DNA of 64,000 nt from NCBI GenBank assembly GCA_903910645.1, contig CAIWAD010000158.1, positions 29,341 through 93,340 on the forward strand, given 5' to 3'. Shown here piece by piece: positions 1 to 9,037 of this stretch; positions within the stretch are counted from its first letter, which is position 1, and each line of letters starts with the position of its first letter. This DNA comes from an uncultured bacterium. Its GTDB lineage: Bacteria > CAIWAD01. Below the pieces are notes generated by a model, which saw only the letters and a list, made by a program, of their open reading frames with translations, had not been told where the DNA came from and searched no databases. Made by a program: the position numbers and the translations under genes.

Positions 1-702
1 GGTGGCGGTCCAGGAGTTGCCGGGATGGTAGTGCCGTTCATGGAAGGCCCGCCACGCCTCCACGCTCAACTGGGGAATGGCCGCCGGATCTCCGCCGGAT
101 TCGTTGGCGTAGCAGAGGTCGGGCAGGAGCTCACGACGGAAGCGCCGGGCGAACTGGCCCTCGGCGCTGGACATGGCGGCTTTCATCTCATTGTAGACCA
201 CCCCGCGCAGAACCAGGGGCGTGGCCGGATTCTCCGCCTCCTGGAACTCAAGACGCCAGCCCTCCTGCAGGAAGGCCTCCTCCTCCAGCAAGGGGTGGAA
301 GACGGCGTCCAGATAGCGCGTCAGCAAATTGTCCCAATCCTCGTCATTGGGCGTGGCAAAGGGATAGGCTGTGCGGTCCGGGCCGGTGAAGGCGTTAAGG
401 AAGCTGTTCAGGCTGCGGCCGCGCAGCTCGGTGAACATTTTCACCGGGTATTGGCGGGAGCCCTCCAGCACCGTGTGCTCCAGGATGTGCGGCACGCCCG
501 TGTCATCCTGGGGCAGAGTGCGCAGGCAGGTGATGAACACTTTCTCGTCCAGCTCGTGGCTGATGTGCAAATGGCGGGCGCCGGTGGCCTGGTGGCGCAG
601 CTCCCAGCAATGGGCACGCAGGTTGGGCAAGTCGTTGCCCTTCTCCACAAGAAAGCCGTTGATCAGCTGGCCGGGTGCCAACAAGGGGTTGCGGGGATCC
701 AT
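1..702 (-). CDS. M16C-family zinc metallopeptidase, N-terminal part (runs off the window)
   Basis: The N-terminal 234 residues of a peptidase related to presequence protease / insulinase family M16C. The inverted zinc motif HILEH is seen at residues 72-76, followed by a TVLEGS segment typical of this subfamily, and the region before it resembles M16C N-domains. In family members the His, Glu, His and a more distal Glu bind zinc and degrade peptides. No signal peptide is evident, so a cytoplasmic peptide-degrading role is likely. The ATG lies 10 bases after the stop of the upstream barrel gene, and the AGGAG ribosome site overlaps that stop codon (TAGGAG), so translation is probably coupled. 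The C-terminal part and second domain lie outside the window. Confidence 0.88.
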   Translation of the reverse strand, partial: MDPRNPLLAPGQLINGFLVEKGNDLPNLRAHCWELRHQATGARHLHISHELDEKVFITCLRTLPQDDTGVPHILEHTVLEGSRQYPVKMFTELRGRSLNSFLNAFTGPDRTAYPFATPNDEDWDNLLTRYLDAVFHPLLEEEAFLQEGWRLEFQEAENPATPLVLRGVVYNEMKAAMSSAEGQFARRFRRELLPDLCYANESGGDPAAIPQLSVEAWRAFHERHYHPGNSWTAT

Positions 703-712
703 TGTCCGGCTC

Positions 713-3700
713 CTAAAAATCGGTGCCCAGGGTCAGCACGAATTGCGGCCCCAGGGGATTGCCATCCCAGCGTGTGCGCCAGGCCCAGTCCATTTTCAAC
801 AAGGCCATGCCGGCATCCACGCGAATGCCCCAGCCATAGCTCATGAGCAGGTCCTCCAGGTGGCCCGCTTCATCCACCGCGCGCCAGGAACCGTCCTGGT
901 CCCAGGCGCCGCCCACATCCGTGAACACCACGCCACGCAGGTCCTGCCACACAATGGTCAGGGGCCAGCCCGTCACCAGATAACGCAGCACGGGTACGCG
1001 CAGCTCCACATTGCCCATGAGATAGCGGTCGCCTTCCCGCTGGTAAAGGGCCGCGCCGCGAAGTGGCTGCACCAGTCTGGAGTAGTAGAGCTCCTGGATC
1101 CCGCTGCGCAATTTGTTTGTGCGCTGATCCTCCAGACGGCGGAAATACTGCGTGTTGATCCAATTGCGCGCGCCGCCCAGGAAGAAGCGTTGGGGCGTGG
1201 AGCCGTCACTCAGGCCACCCGCCACGCGCAGCGCCAACTGCACATCCTGGTTCAGTCGCAGGTAGCGGCGCAGATCCAGTTCCAGGGTATGGAAGTTGTT
1301 GCCCGCGTCCGCCCCTCCACGCACAGGGAAGCCTCTGGTGTAGCCCACATTCCCGCGCCAGCCATTCACCGGGCCGGTGGCCCCCCACAGGGTGTTGTCG
1401 AATATCCACGACAAGCCGCCCGTGAGGAAGCGGCCGCTCTGGTATTCACCATAAACCGGCGTGCCATAGGCGTCTTCCTTGTAGTCTCCAACGTTCAGGC
1501 TGTCACGATCCACCAGGGTCCAGCGGCTGTCCAGCTGCAGGCGGCTGAAACGCGAGAAGGGCCAGGACACGCTGCCTTCCAGGCCGGCCAGACCGTCCCG
1601 GTAGTAGCGATCCTGCACTTCGCCCTGCAGGTAGTGCACATAGCGGAATGCGCCACCCACCCAACGCAAGCGGCGGGCGTTGTATTCGTAGTAGGTGTAG
1701 ATGTTCGAGAACTCGATGCGGTTGTAGAAGTTCAGGTAGGCATACAGGGTGTGGTTGCCCAGCAGGTCGCTGAACACCAGCTGACTCACGCCCTGGAAGC
1801 CGAAGATGTCATCGTATTGGGCGCTGGCCTGGCTCATGTCCGGGCTCAGGCGCAGTTTGTAGGGGCGTGGCACGAAGTTGCCCTGGGCATCCACGCGGGG
1901 CGCTTCCACGCCCACTTTCAATCCCAGGTCCTCCTCACGCGATCGGCGGTTCATCCACCGCTGATAGCTTTCGGTGCCGAACTCGCCCAGGTCGCTGAAG
2001 TCCACCTGGCGCCAGCGTTCGTCCTCGCCTTTCAAGTCCGGCGCTTCGTGGCGAGGAGCCTCCTCGCGGCGGCTGCGCACCCGGTTGAAGGGAAGCAGGG
2101 CGCTGTCGTCCTCAGGCATGGGGCCCAGGCGCTCCAGACGGCGGATATCCTTGTGCAGGTACACATCATAGCCGCCCTGCTCGAAACTGGAAAAGAGCAG
2201 GCGTCCTTCCCGGGACAGGCTGGGTTGGAAAATGCCTGTCACCATGTTGGTGCGCCGCTCGGGCAGGCTCAGGCTCGTATCCGCCGAGGCGGGAAGGCTC
2301 CACAGATTCCACGCTCCACCCACATCGCTGATGAACAGGATCTCGTCCGCCACGGGAGACCACACCGGCGTGCGCTTGCCATAAGGCGAACGGGTAAGGC
2401 GCCGCAGGCTCAGTCCCACGCTGCTGTCCGCCAGAAAGGCCTCCACATTGGCCAGGTAGATTTCATCCTTGGGCAGGCGCGAGGCCAGGGGCAGGGCTTG
2501 GGTATCCCGCCCCAAGTCGTCTCCACGATCGCTGACAAAGAGCAGCTGGCGGCCATCGGGGCTGAAGGAAGGATCACTGTCGCTGTGGCGGTCCCGGGTA
2601 AGGGGACGGGCCTGACCGCTTTCCACATCCAGCAGCCAGATGTCGCTGCGTCCCTCCTGCTGGGCCACGAAGGCGATGTGGCGGCCATCGGGGCTGAACG
2701 CCGGACTGAACAGACCCTTCAATCCAAAAGTCCAGCGCTGAAGGATGCGGCCATCCCGGGCGTCCAGCAGGAAGAGGGCGTCCTCCGCCCCGGCCTTGGA
2801 GGCGAAAGCGATGCGCTCACCGTCCGGCGCCCAGGAGATTCCCGGCTGCAGCCAGTGCAGCTCCTCGAAATTCCCTGATTGCTGGCCCCCCAGCAGGCGG
2901 CGGGGCTTCTCCGGTTGGGTGATGTGCGCCAGGTAAAGGTCGAAGTAGCCCGTGCGGTCGCTGAGGTAGACCATGCGGTCCCCATCAGGGCTGATGGCCG
3001 GGCTGTTGTTGACGAAGTTGCCCAGGCGCGTGTGGTCAGTCACGGCATCGGCGAAGTCCCGGGCGCGGCGGCGATCCTGCACGCCGGGCCAGTAGAGTCG
3101 TTTCAAATAGTCCTTCCACTGGCGCGAGAGCTCCTCCAACCCGAAGCCCAGGCTGCTCTCCAGGCCGCGCTCCACGCTGCGCAGACTGCGCACCTTGTGG
3201 TTCAGCAGGGCGATGCGCTCCCGCCCGAACTCGTCTTCCAGGTAGCAGAAGACGCTTTGCCCGCCCTTGTAGGCCAGGAAGCCCCCCAGGTAGGGGATGT
3301 CCGGCAGGTAGCCCGAAGTGACAGCGTCGGCCATGAACATGTTGGCCTCGCGGTCCCAGCCGCCCCGGCTGGTGTACTCGCTGGAGCCCTCCACGAACCA
3401 CAGCGGCAGGGGAAAACGGATGACTCCCGCCAGCACGCGATCCCCATAGAACATGGCCAGCTGGAACGCGTGGTTCAGCTCGTGGTGGATCACATGGCGG
3501 TAGGCTTCCCAGTCCCCCTGGAAAGGGACCACCACGCGGTTGCGGTAGAACTCGGTGAAGCCGCCCACGCTCTCGGGCACCACGCCGCCGGTGAGGTTGG
3601 TGCCGGAAAAATCGTTGTGGCCCTGGTAGGTGACAATGGTGATGCGCTCGCCCTGGGGCAGTTCCCAGTTGTAGTCCCGGGTGAGCAGCACATAGGCGCT

Positions 3701-3916
3701 GTCCGCCGTGCGGGCGGTGAACACCGCCTGGTCGTAACCGCCCTGGTAGTAGTAGATGTCGAAGTGGTCGGTCTGGATGTAGGACCAGTCCTTCACCCCG
3801 TACTGCACCTTGTTCTGGCCAAAGTCCTGGCCCAGGGCGTAGGGGGCCCAGGCCATCAGGACGGCCACCAGAAAAATCAGCAGGACACGGCTTGGCGATG
3901 GGCGCATGGAACTCAT
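713..3916 (-). CDS. Secreted gluzincin-like / beta-propeller / outer-membrane barrel protein
   Basis: 1067 residues. A signal peptide (about 1-29) is followed by a peptidase-MA-like domain with HELNH at 145-149 and a downstream VEGSSE segment (about 176-180) that may give the third zinc ligand. Next come about six PD40/TolB-like propeller repeats, recognisable by repeated PDGxxIxF-type strands (about 310-590). The C-terminal third (about 690-1067) is rich in alternating aromatic strands and ends in Phe, as in BamA/TamA-like barrels. The architecture implies an outer-membrane protein with a proteolytic or protein-binding periplasmic or surface part; substrate unknown. It follows coaE by 12 bases and precedes the M16C gene. 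A second protein with the same architecture is encoded at 25043-28237. ATG codons at 3916 and 3907 are both possible. Confidence 0.85.
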   Translation of the reverse strand: MSSMRPSPSRVLLIFLVAVLMAWAPYALGQDFGQNKVQYGVKDWSYIQTDHFDIYYYQGGYDQAVFTARTADSAYVLLTRDYNWELPQGERITIVTYQGHNDFSGTNLTGGVVPESVGGFTEFYRNRVVVPFQGDWEAYRHVIHHELNHAFQLAMFYGDRVLAGVIRFPLPLWFVEGSSEYTSRGGWDREANMFMADAVTSGYLPDIPYLGGFLAYKGGQSVFCYLEDEFGRERIALLNHKVRSLRSVERGLESSLGFGLEELSRQWKDYLKRLYWPGVQDRRRARDFADAVTDHTRLGNFVNNSPAISPDGDRMVYLSDRTGYFDLYLAHITQPEKPRRLLGGQQSGNFEELHWLQPGISWAPDGERIAFASKAGAEDALFLLDARDGRILQRWTFGLKGLFSPAFSPDGRHIAFVAQQEGRSDIWLLDVESGQARPLTRDRHSDSDPSFSPDGRQLLFVSDRGDDLGRDTQALPLASRLPKDEIYLANVEAFLADSSVGLSLRRLTRSPYGKRTPVWSPVADEILFISDVGGAWNLWSLPASADTSLSLPERRTNMVTGIFQPSLSREGRLLFSSFEQGGYDVYLHKDIRRLERLGPMPEDDSALLPFNRVRSRREEAPRHEAPDLKGEDERWRQVDFSDLGEFGTESYQRWMNRRSREEDLGLKVGVEAPRVDAQGNFVPRPYKLRLSPDMSQASAQYDDIFGFQGVSQLVFSDLLGNHTLYAYLNFYNRIEFSNIYTYYEYNARRLRWVGGAFRYVHYLQGEVQDRYYRDGLAGLEGSVSWPFSRFSRLQLDSRWTLVDRDSLNVGDYKEDAYGTPVYGEYQSGRFLTGGLSWIFDNTLWGATGPVNGWRGNVGYTRGFPVRGGADAGNNFHTLELDLRRYLRLNQDVQLALRVAGGLSDGSTPQRFFLGGARNWINTQYFRRLEDQRTNKLRSGIQELYYSRLVQPLRGAALYQREGDRYLMGNVELRVPVLRYLVTGWPLTIVWQDLRGVVFTDVGGAWDQDGSWRAVDEAGHLEDLLMSYGWGIRVDAGMALLKMDWAWRTRWDGNPLGPQFVLTLGTDF

Positions 3917-3928
3917 GGGGCGCTTTCT

Positions 3929-4555
3929 TCAGTTCCGCCGCGGCAGGGCCAATGCCCGTTGGCGCAGCGCATCCAGCAACTGGGCGAAGAGGCGATCCTC
4001 ATCACCATCATTGTGCAAGACCAGCCCGGCGTGGCAGGCCATGGCATCCTGCGTCCACTGGCGCTGCAGACGCTCACGGGCCTCGTCCTGCGACAATCCC
4101 AGGCGCAGGGCCGCCCGGGCCAGACGCACCTCGTCCGGGGCCCGCACCAACCACAACTCGTCAAAGGCATCCTGGATGCCCCATTCCAACACCAGGGCCG
4201 CATCCAGGAAAAGGGCAAGTTGCGGCCGGTCGTCCAAGGCCCTCTGCTCTTCCTGAAGCCGCTCCAACAGACGCCTGTGAAGGTAAGGAAAGACCCGTGC
4301 GTTGAGGGCCTGCAGGGCTTCGGCGGAGGCGAAGGCGCGGCGTCCCAGGGCGGCGCGATCCAGGCGGCCCTCAACATCCAGGATCGCCCTCCCGAAATGA
4401 TCGGCCAGCTCCCCAACCAATGCGGCGTTGCCCTCCAGCAGATGGCGGCCCTCCAGATCCGCATCCACCACCGGGTGGCCGGCCTGACGAAGCCAGGAGG
4501 CCAGCAAGCTCTTGCCAGCCCCCATCCCCCCGGTGATGGCAATGCGCCGCGCCAT
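3929..4555 (-). CDS. coaE: Dephospho-CoA kinase
   Basis: 208 residues, normal length for CoaE. It phosphorylates the 3'-hydroxyl of dephospho-CoA, the last step of coenzyme A synthesis, in the cytoplasm. The P-loop GGMGAGKS is at 9-16, followed by VVDADLEGRHLL, matching the conserved VxDAD segment. The ATG lies 3 bases after the stop of the SDR gene, and a GGGAG site sits inside the 3' end of that gene, so expression is likely coupled. Inferred to be part of the five-gene operon running from the HEAT protein to the M16C peptidase. Confidence 0.95.
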   Translation of the reverse strand: MARRIAITGGMGAGKSLLASWLRQAGHPVVDADLEGRHLLEGNAALVGELADHFGRAILDVEGRLDRAALGRRAFASAEALQALNARVFPYLHRRLLERLQEEQRALDDRPQLALFLDAALVLEWGIQDAFDELWLVRAPDEVRLARAALRLGLSQDEARERLQRQWTQDAMACHAGLVLHNDGDEDRLFAQLLDALRQRALALPRRN

Positions 4556-4558
4556 GGG

Positions 4559-5545
4559 CTAACTCCCGCAACTGTCCAGACGGGCCGCCAACTGGGAAAG
4601 GCCCTGACCCCTCCCCGCCGGCGCGGCTTCCCGCACCCAGGCCAGAGTGTCCAGCGTCGTCTCCTCCAGGCTGCGCTGGATCCAGCCGGCGTCCCGGGCA
4701 GACCGGGTGTCCAGGTCGAAGGTGTTGTGGGAATGTTCGGGCAACCACAAGGGGCATTCGGACCAGGGGCGGATGCCCGCCTTCCTCCACTGCTCGGCGG
4801 ATTGGACGATGGGATCCAGCCCAGGCGCCAGACAGGCCGCCATGCGCTGCCACACTTCCATCAGCGGCAGGGCGGGATCCGGCCCCGCCACATGCACGGC
4901 GCCCTCCGCCCCTTCCTCCAGCACATGCAGGCAGAAGGACGCCAGATCCCGCACATCCAGCCATTGGACAGGCTGCTGTCCCGCATCCGGCCAGCGCGGG
5001 GACCTGCCTTCCCGGGCGCAGGCATCCAGCTCCCGCACCCACCAGGCGAAGCGCTCGCTGGGATCCTCCGGCCCCACAATCAGGCCCGGGCGCACCACCA
5101 GCGCGCGATCCTCCAGCTCCTCCTGGACCATGTCCTCGCACATGGCTTTCAGCGCGCCGTAATGCTCGGCCAGTTCCGCGTGGGGATCCACTGGCGGCAG
5201 CAGGGGAGACTCCTCCGTCCCGCGGGGGGACATGGGCTCCTGGTACACGCTGATGGTGGACACCAGCAGGTAGGCGCCGCAGCGCTCACCCAGCAGGTCC
5301 AGCGCTGCCTCCAGATCGGCGGGGCGATAGGCGCAGGTGTCCACAATGGCGTCCCAGTCCTGGGAAGCCAGTGGGCGCAAGTCCTCGGCCCGATGACGGT
5401 CGCCCTGCACCCAAGCAACACCCTCCACTGGGCCGGGCTTCTGGTGTCCGCGGGTAAGACAGGTCAGCTCCCATCCCTTGGACAGGGCCTCCCGGGCCAA
5501 GGCCCGCCCCAGAAACACGCCTCCACCGAGCATGAGCAGCTTCAT
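4559..5545 (-). CDS. NAD-dependent epimerase/dehydratase-like SDR protein
   Basis: 328 residues, extended short-chain dehydrogenase fold. The N-terminal Rossmann motif reads GGGVFLG (about 7-13), then a TRG segment at the end of beta-2, typical of the CSP41/SDR_a family of atypical epimerase-like proteins. The predicted active-site region has STISVYQ followed later by HYGALKAM, giving Ser and a YxxxK-like arrangement. Substrate cannot be deduced. A GAGGTGG ribosome site precedes the ATG in the 15-base gap after the HEAT-repeat gene. Confidence 0.82.
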   Translation of the reverse strand: MKLLMLGGGVFLGRALAREALSKGWELTCLTRGHQKPGPVEGVAWVQGDRHRAEDLRPLASQDWDAIVDTCAYRPADLEAALDLLGERCGAYLLVSTISVYQEPMSPRGTEESPLLPPVDPHAELAEHYGALKAMCEDMVQEELEDRALVVRPGLIVGPEDPSERFAWWVRELDACAREGRSPRWPDAGQQPVQWLDVRDLASFCLHVLEEGAEGAVHVAGPDPALPLMEVWQRMAACLAPGLDPIVQSAEQWRKAGIRPWSECPLWLPEHSHNTFDLDTRSARDAGWIQRSLEETTLDTLAWVREAAPAGRGQGLSQLAARLDSCGS

Positions 5546-5560
5546 GGTTCCACCTCGTGA

Positions 5561-6463
5561 TTACCGTTCCAGCAGAGCTTCCAGTTCCTTGTCGCGCAGG
5601 CCTTCCAGGGCCTCCGCCGCCTCGCGACGCAGAGCGCGCGGGGCATCCTTCAATTGGGCCAGCAAGGCCTGGCGGCCCTCCGCGCAGCGGGACAGCGCCA
5701 GACCCAGCCATGCCGCACGCCGTGCGTGGGGAAGCACAGCTTCGTCCAGCAAGGCCCACAGCAACAGCGCGCCGGGGGCACCGCCCTGTTCGCCCAGCGC
5801 AATGGCCGCCGCCTCGCGGGTCTCCGGACGCCCCAGACGCAGCGCCGTGGCCACCAGTTGAAACGCGCTGTCATTGTCCCGCTCAAGCAGGCCCTGGAAG
5901 AGGTCCAGCTGCAGGTCCATGCTTTCCACATCCGCCACGGCTCGGTGGGCCAGCAAGGGCAAGGCCCACAGTTCGGGCGCCTCCCGCAGGGCCCGCACAG
6001 CGCCCTGGCGGCACTCCGGTTCCGCGTCCGCCAACAGGGCAGCCAGCGCCACGGCACCACGGGGATCGCCACAGCGCACGAAACCCAGGGCGCAGCGTCC
6101 GCGCAGCGCGGCGGCGGCATCCACGCGCCCGCCCCACACGGCTTCCCATTGCACCGTTTGCAGACCGCTCCACCAGGGCTCGCTCTGAGGCCACTCCACT
6201 TCCAGCAAGGCATCCGCCAGCGCCAGGCGCCCCAGGCAACCAGGGTCCACCTTGGCGCCATCCACACCCAGTCGCTCAAAGGCGTCCACCGCCAGATGCT
6301 CCCATCCCGGGTACTCTTGCTGGCGCAGGAAGCCTGCCGCCCGGGCCACCGCCGCGCCTGGCGCCTTGGCCAGCGCCTCCTGGCAAAGGGTCAGCCGCTG
6401 GGACGCTTCCCCGTCACGAGCCGCATCCAGCCGCGCCAGCCATTGCTCAAGCCTGCTTGCCAT
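5561..6463 (-). CDS. HEAT-repeat protein
   Basis: 300 residues starting at the ATG at 6463; upstream in-frame codons look non-coding. The protein is almost entirely short paired helices with recurrent A-L/V-R-D/A-A-A-x-A-L motifs, typical of PBS-lyase-type HEAT repeats, for example the segments ending in REAAAIALGEQG and RREAAEALEGL. Such repeats are scaffolds for protein binding; no catalytic residues are visible and no signal peptide is present. It is the first gene of the operon SDR-coaE-barrel-M16C and ends 15 bases before the SDR start. Confidence 0.75.
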   Translation of the reverse strand: MASRLEQWLARLDAARDGEASQRLTLCQEALAKAPGAAVARAAGFLRQQEYPGWEHLAVDAFERLGVDGAKVDPGCLGRLALADALLEVEWPQSEPWWSGLQTVQWEAVWGGRVDAAAALRGRCALGFVRCGDPRGAVALAALLADAEPECRQGAVRALREAPELWALPLLAHRAVADVESMDLQLDLFQGLLERDNDSAFQLVATALRLGRPETREAAAIALGEQGGAPGALLLWALLDEAVLPHARRAAWLGLALSRCAEGRQALLAQLKDAPRALRREAAEALEGLRDKELEALLER

Positions 6464-6898
6464 TAGCGGTCCACAGCGGATGATTTGCCGGAGGCTGTTT
6501 GCAGAGCGCGAACCGGGCCGAACACTGCATGGATGTCCCTTCCCTTGGAGAAACAGCCATGCCGCACCTTGACGCAGCACCACTGCGGCGCGGCACCCTG
6601 CGCTGGATGGCATTGACTCATCATCAGGCTCATCCTTTGAATCCGCCCTCTAGTCATCCACCCGCCCCTGGATCCTGATCTGGCTGGAAAGGTCACACAT
6701 GGGCCAGGGCCACGGAAGGGCACGGCCACTCCGGCAGCCTTGTTTTCCGCTTAACTTTTCACTTCTTGGGGCATCAATGGAGACGACCATGGGCACCGCC
6801 CTTCACTTCGCATTCAACAGGACCCCCTTCACCGGCCACACCTGAGGCGGCCCGGCGGCGGCGAGTTCGACCCCACTTAACATCTGACGCCCTCCCCG
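6464..6898. other. Intergenic region between divergent operons
   Basis: Separates the minus-strand HEAT operon from the plus-strand dehydratase pair and should hold both promoters, but no convincing -35/-10 pair was found by eye. A 22-codon open frame (6777-6845, plus) has only a weak ribosome site and no recognisable product. The last bases run into the hairpin at 6899-6928. Confidence 0.4.
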
Positions 6899-6928
6899 CT
6901 CCTTGAGACGCGGAGGCGTCCCAAGGAG
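6899..6928 (+). promoter_or_regulatory. Inverted repeat / hairpin that covers the ribosome site of the dehydratase operon
   Basis: Arms 6899-6911 and 6916-6928 pair over 12 of 13 positions (single A-C mismatch at 6906/6921) around the loop GGAG. The 3' arm contains AAGGAG (6923-6928), the Shine-Dalgarno of the gene starting at 6934. As RNA, the hairpin would block ribosome access; as DNA, it is a 30-bp near-palindrome that could be an operator. Both readings are inference from the sequence. Confidence 0.6.
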
Positions 6929-6933
6929 GCATC

Positions 6934-8214
6934 ATGTCCACCGATTATCATCCCATGTGGCAGGAACTGGGCCTGGACCTGGACGCGCACGATGCGCTGC
7001 TGGGCGTGCTGGGACCGCTCTATGAGAAGACCTTTCTGACCCAGCCCAACCGGCCCCAAGGCATGGACTACTTCAACTTCGTCATGAGCGAAGTGCACGG
7101 GCTGCGCGTGAAAGAGCTGCTGGACCACAAGGAGAAGGGCGGCTTCGTGACGGGCACCTTCTGCACCTTCGTGCCCGAGGAGCTGGTGCTGGCGGCGGGC
7201 GGCATTTGCGTGGGGCTCTGCGCCGGTGCCGAGTGGAGCACGCCCGAAGTGGACGCCCTGTTGCCGCGCACCACCTGCGCCCTCATCAAGGGCGCCTTCG
7301 GCTTCGCCTCCGCCAGGGTCTGTCCTTATCTGGCCGCCAGCGATCTGGTGGTGGGCGAGAACACCTGTGATGGCAAGAAGAAGGCCTGGGAGAGCTTTCA
7401 CCGCTTCGTGAAGGAACTCCATGTGATGGACATGCCCCAGGTGAAGAACAGCACCGGCCACGCCCTGTTGCGTGAGCAGTACGGCATCCTGCTGAAGAAG
7501 CTGGAGGATGTGGGAGGCCGCAAGGTCACACCGGAGGCGCTTGAGGGGGCCATTTCCACCGTGAACGCCAAGCGCCGCGCCCTGGCCCGCTTGACCGTGC
7601 TGCGCCAGGCCAATCCCGCCCCCATCAGCGGCCTGGACGCCCTGCTGGTGCAGCAGGTCTCTTTCTACGACGATCCGGTGCGCTTCACTGCCAGTGTGGA
7701 AGCCCTGTGCGACGAGCTGGAGGAGCGCGTGCGCCAGGGCAAGGGCGTGCACGAAGGCCGCCGTCCGCGCCTGCTCATGAGCGGCTGTCCCATGGCGGTA
7801 CCCAACTGGAAGCTGCCCCACATCGTGGAGCAGGCCGGCGCCATCATCGTGGGTGAGGAGAGCTGCATTGGCACTCGTGGCTTGCGCAACGAGGTGCGCC
7901 AGGGAAGCGGGGGCCTGGATGCACAGCTTGAGGCCCTTACCGAACGCTACTTCGCCATTGACTGCGCCATCTTCTCGCCCAATCCCGAGCGCCAGGAGCA
8001 TGTGGTGGACATGAGCGCCACCCAGCAGGCAGATGGTGTCATCCACTTCAGCCTGCCCTTCTGCACACCCTACCAGAGTGAAGCCCTGCGCATGGAACCC
8101 GCATTGGAAGCGGGCGGCCTGCCGGTGCTGCGCATTGACACGGACTACAGTCCGGAGGACGCGGGGCAGCTGTCCACCCGGGTGGAAGCATTCCTGGAAC
8201 GGTTGGAGGCTTGA
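6934..8214 (+). CDS. 2-hydroxyacyl-CoA dehydratase-like double-cubane iron-sulfur protein
   Basis: 426 residues, HgdB/FldB/BcrB family. Conserved cysteine contexts include GTFC (C77), GENTCDGKKK (C145), SGCPM (C285), GEESCIG (C311) and a late FCTPY (C377), the pattern of the single-protein double-cubane-cluster branch rather than a two-subunit dehydratase, since no second dehydratase subunit is present. Relatives of this branch carry out ATP-driven reductions at very low potential; the natural substrate is generally unknown. The next gene, overlapping by one base, is its ATP-dependent activator. The ribosome site AAGGAGG lies in the hairpin at 6899-6928, so translation may be regulated. A cytoplasmic, oxygen-sensitive enzyme suggests anaerobic or microaerobic metabolism. 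Confidence 0.87.
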   Translation: MSTDYHPMWQELGLDLDAHDALLGVLGPLYEKTFLTQPNRPQGMDYFNFVMSEVHGLRVKELLDHKEKGGFVTGTFCTFVPEELVLAAGGICVGLCAGAEWSTPEVDALLPRTTCALIKGAFGFASARVCPYLAASDLVVGENTCDGKKKAWESFHRFVKELHVMDMPQVKNSTGHALLREQYGILLKKLEDVGGRKVTPEALEGAISTVNAKRRALARLTVLRQANPAPISGLDALLVQQVSFYDDPVRFTASVEALCDELEERVRQGKGVHEGRRPRLLMSGCPMAVPNWKLPHIVEQAGAIIVGEESCIGTRGLRNEVRQGSGGLDAQLEALTERYFAIDCAIFSPNPERQEHVVDMSATQQADGVIHFSLPFCTPYQSEALRMEPALEAGGLPVLRIDTDYSPEDAGQLSTRVEAFLERLEA

Positions 8215-8960
8215 TGCGCCGCCTGGGCCTGGACATGGGTTCCCGCGCCGTGAAGGTGGCCCTGCTGGAGGACTCCCGGCCCCCGGTGCTCAAATGGGCG
8301 CCGGGGGGCTGGGATCCCGTGCAGGTGGCGCTGGATCTGTTGCGGGGTGAATCCTGGGACCACATGGCGGTGACGGGCTACGGGCGTCAGCTGGGCGCCC
8401 GCCACTTCTCCTGCCCTTCGTTGACCGAACTGAAGGCCGTGGCGCTGGGGGCGGCCCACCTGCACCCGGAAGCCCGGGGCGTGGTGGATGTGGGGGGACA
8501 GGACACCAAGGCCTTGGCACTGGATGCCCGTGGCCGCATGCAAAAGTTCACCATGAACGACCGTTGCGCCGCGGGAACTGGGCGCTTTCTGGAGGTGATG
8601 GCCACGGCCATGGGCCTGCGCATGGACGAGTTCGTGACCACGGCCCTGGGCGCAGGGGAAGCCGAGCAGCTGAGCAGTCTGTGCGCGGTGTTCGCCGAGT
8701 CGGAGGTGGTGTCGGCCATTGGGCGCGGTGCGCCCAGGGAAAGCCTGGCCCTGGGCATTCACCGCAGCGTGGCCCAGCGCATTGTCTCCATGGTTCGTGC
8801 GCTGGGTCTGGAAGGTCCGCTGCTGTTCACCGGCGGAGGCGCCCTTAACGCCTGTCTGGCGCGGGAAATGCGGCAAGGGGGCCTGGAGCTGCTGGACACG
8901 GCCCATCCCCAACATGTGGCCGCCCTGGGCTGCGCCTTGTCCATTGTGGAGGAGTCTTAG
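8214..8960 (+). CDS. BadF/BadG/HgdC-type ATPase activator of the double-cubane protein
   Basis: 248 residues, ASKHA-fold ATPase. Phosphate-binding motifs are GLDMGSRAVK near the N terminus and DVGGQDTK at 92-99. NDRCAAGTG (C118) and LCAVFAESE (C157) supply the two cysteines that, in HgdC homologues, hold one [4Fe-4S] cluster between two subunits. The family uses ATP hydrolysis to push one electron onto the partner dehydratase-type protein. The ATG overlaps the upstream TGA by one base (TGATG) with GGAGG just upstream, so the pair is co-translated. An alternative TTG start three bases earlier is less likely. Electron donor is not encoded next door; the ferredoxin at 11649 is a candidate by function only. 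Confidence 0.93.
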   Translation: MRRLGLDMGSRAVKVALLEDSRPPVLKWAPGGWDPVQVALDLLRGESWDHMAVTGYGRQLGARHFSCPSLTELKAVALGAAHLHPEARGVVDVGGQDTKALALDARGRMQKFTMNDRCAAGTGRFLEVMATAMGLRMDEFVTTALGAGEAEQLSSLCAVFAESEVVSAIGRGAPRESLALGIHRSVAQRIVSMVRALGLEGPLLFTGGGALNACLAREMRQGGLELLDTAHPQHVAALGCALSIVEES

Positions 8961-9010
8961 GGCGCTGAATCAAGACACCGCTCCAGAACCCAGGCCCACT
9001 ACTGGCGAAG

Positions 9011-9033
9011 TCGTCTTCACCGGCAGAAGACGG
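9011..9033. terminator. Hairpin between convergent genes
   Basis: An 8-bp stem (9011-9018 with 9026-9033, one G-T pair) with a 7-base loop lies between the plus-strand ATPase and minus-strand VOC genes. There is no T-run on either side, so termination is a guess from position. Confidence 0.35.
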
Positions 9034-9037
9034 TGGA

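Noticed and set aside
371..5560. Long open frames on the plus strand opposite the barrel, coaE and SDR genes
   Set aside because: They are antisense to genes with clear motifs, have repetitive Ala/Gln/His-rich translations and arise from high GC content. The same holds for long plus-strand frames elsewhere in the window.
6777..6845. A 22-codon frame upstream of the double-cubane operon that could be a leader peptide
   Set aside because: Weak ribosome site, no regulatory codon pattern and no recognisable product.
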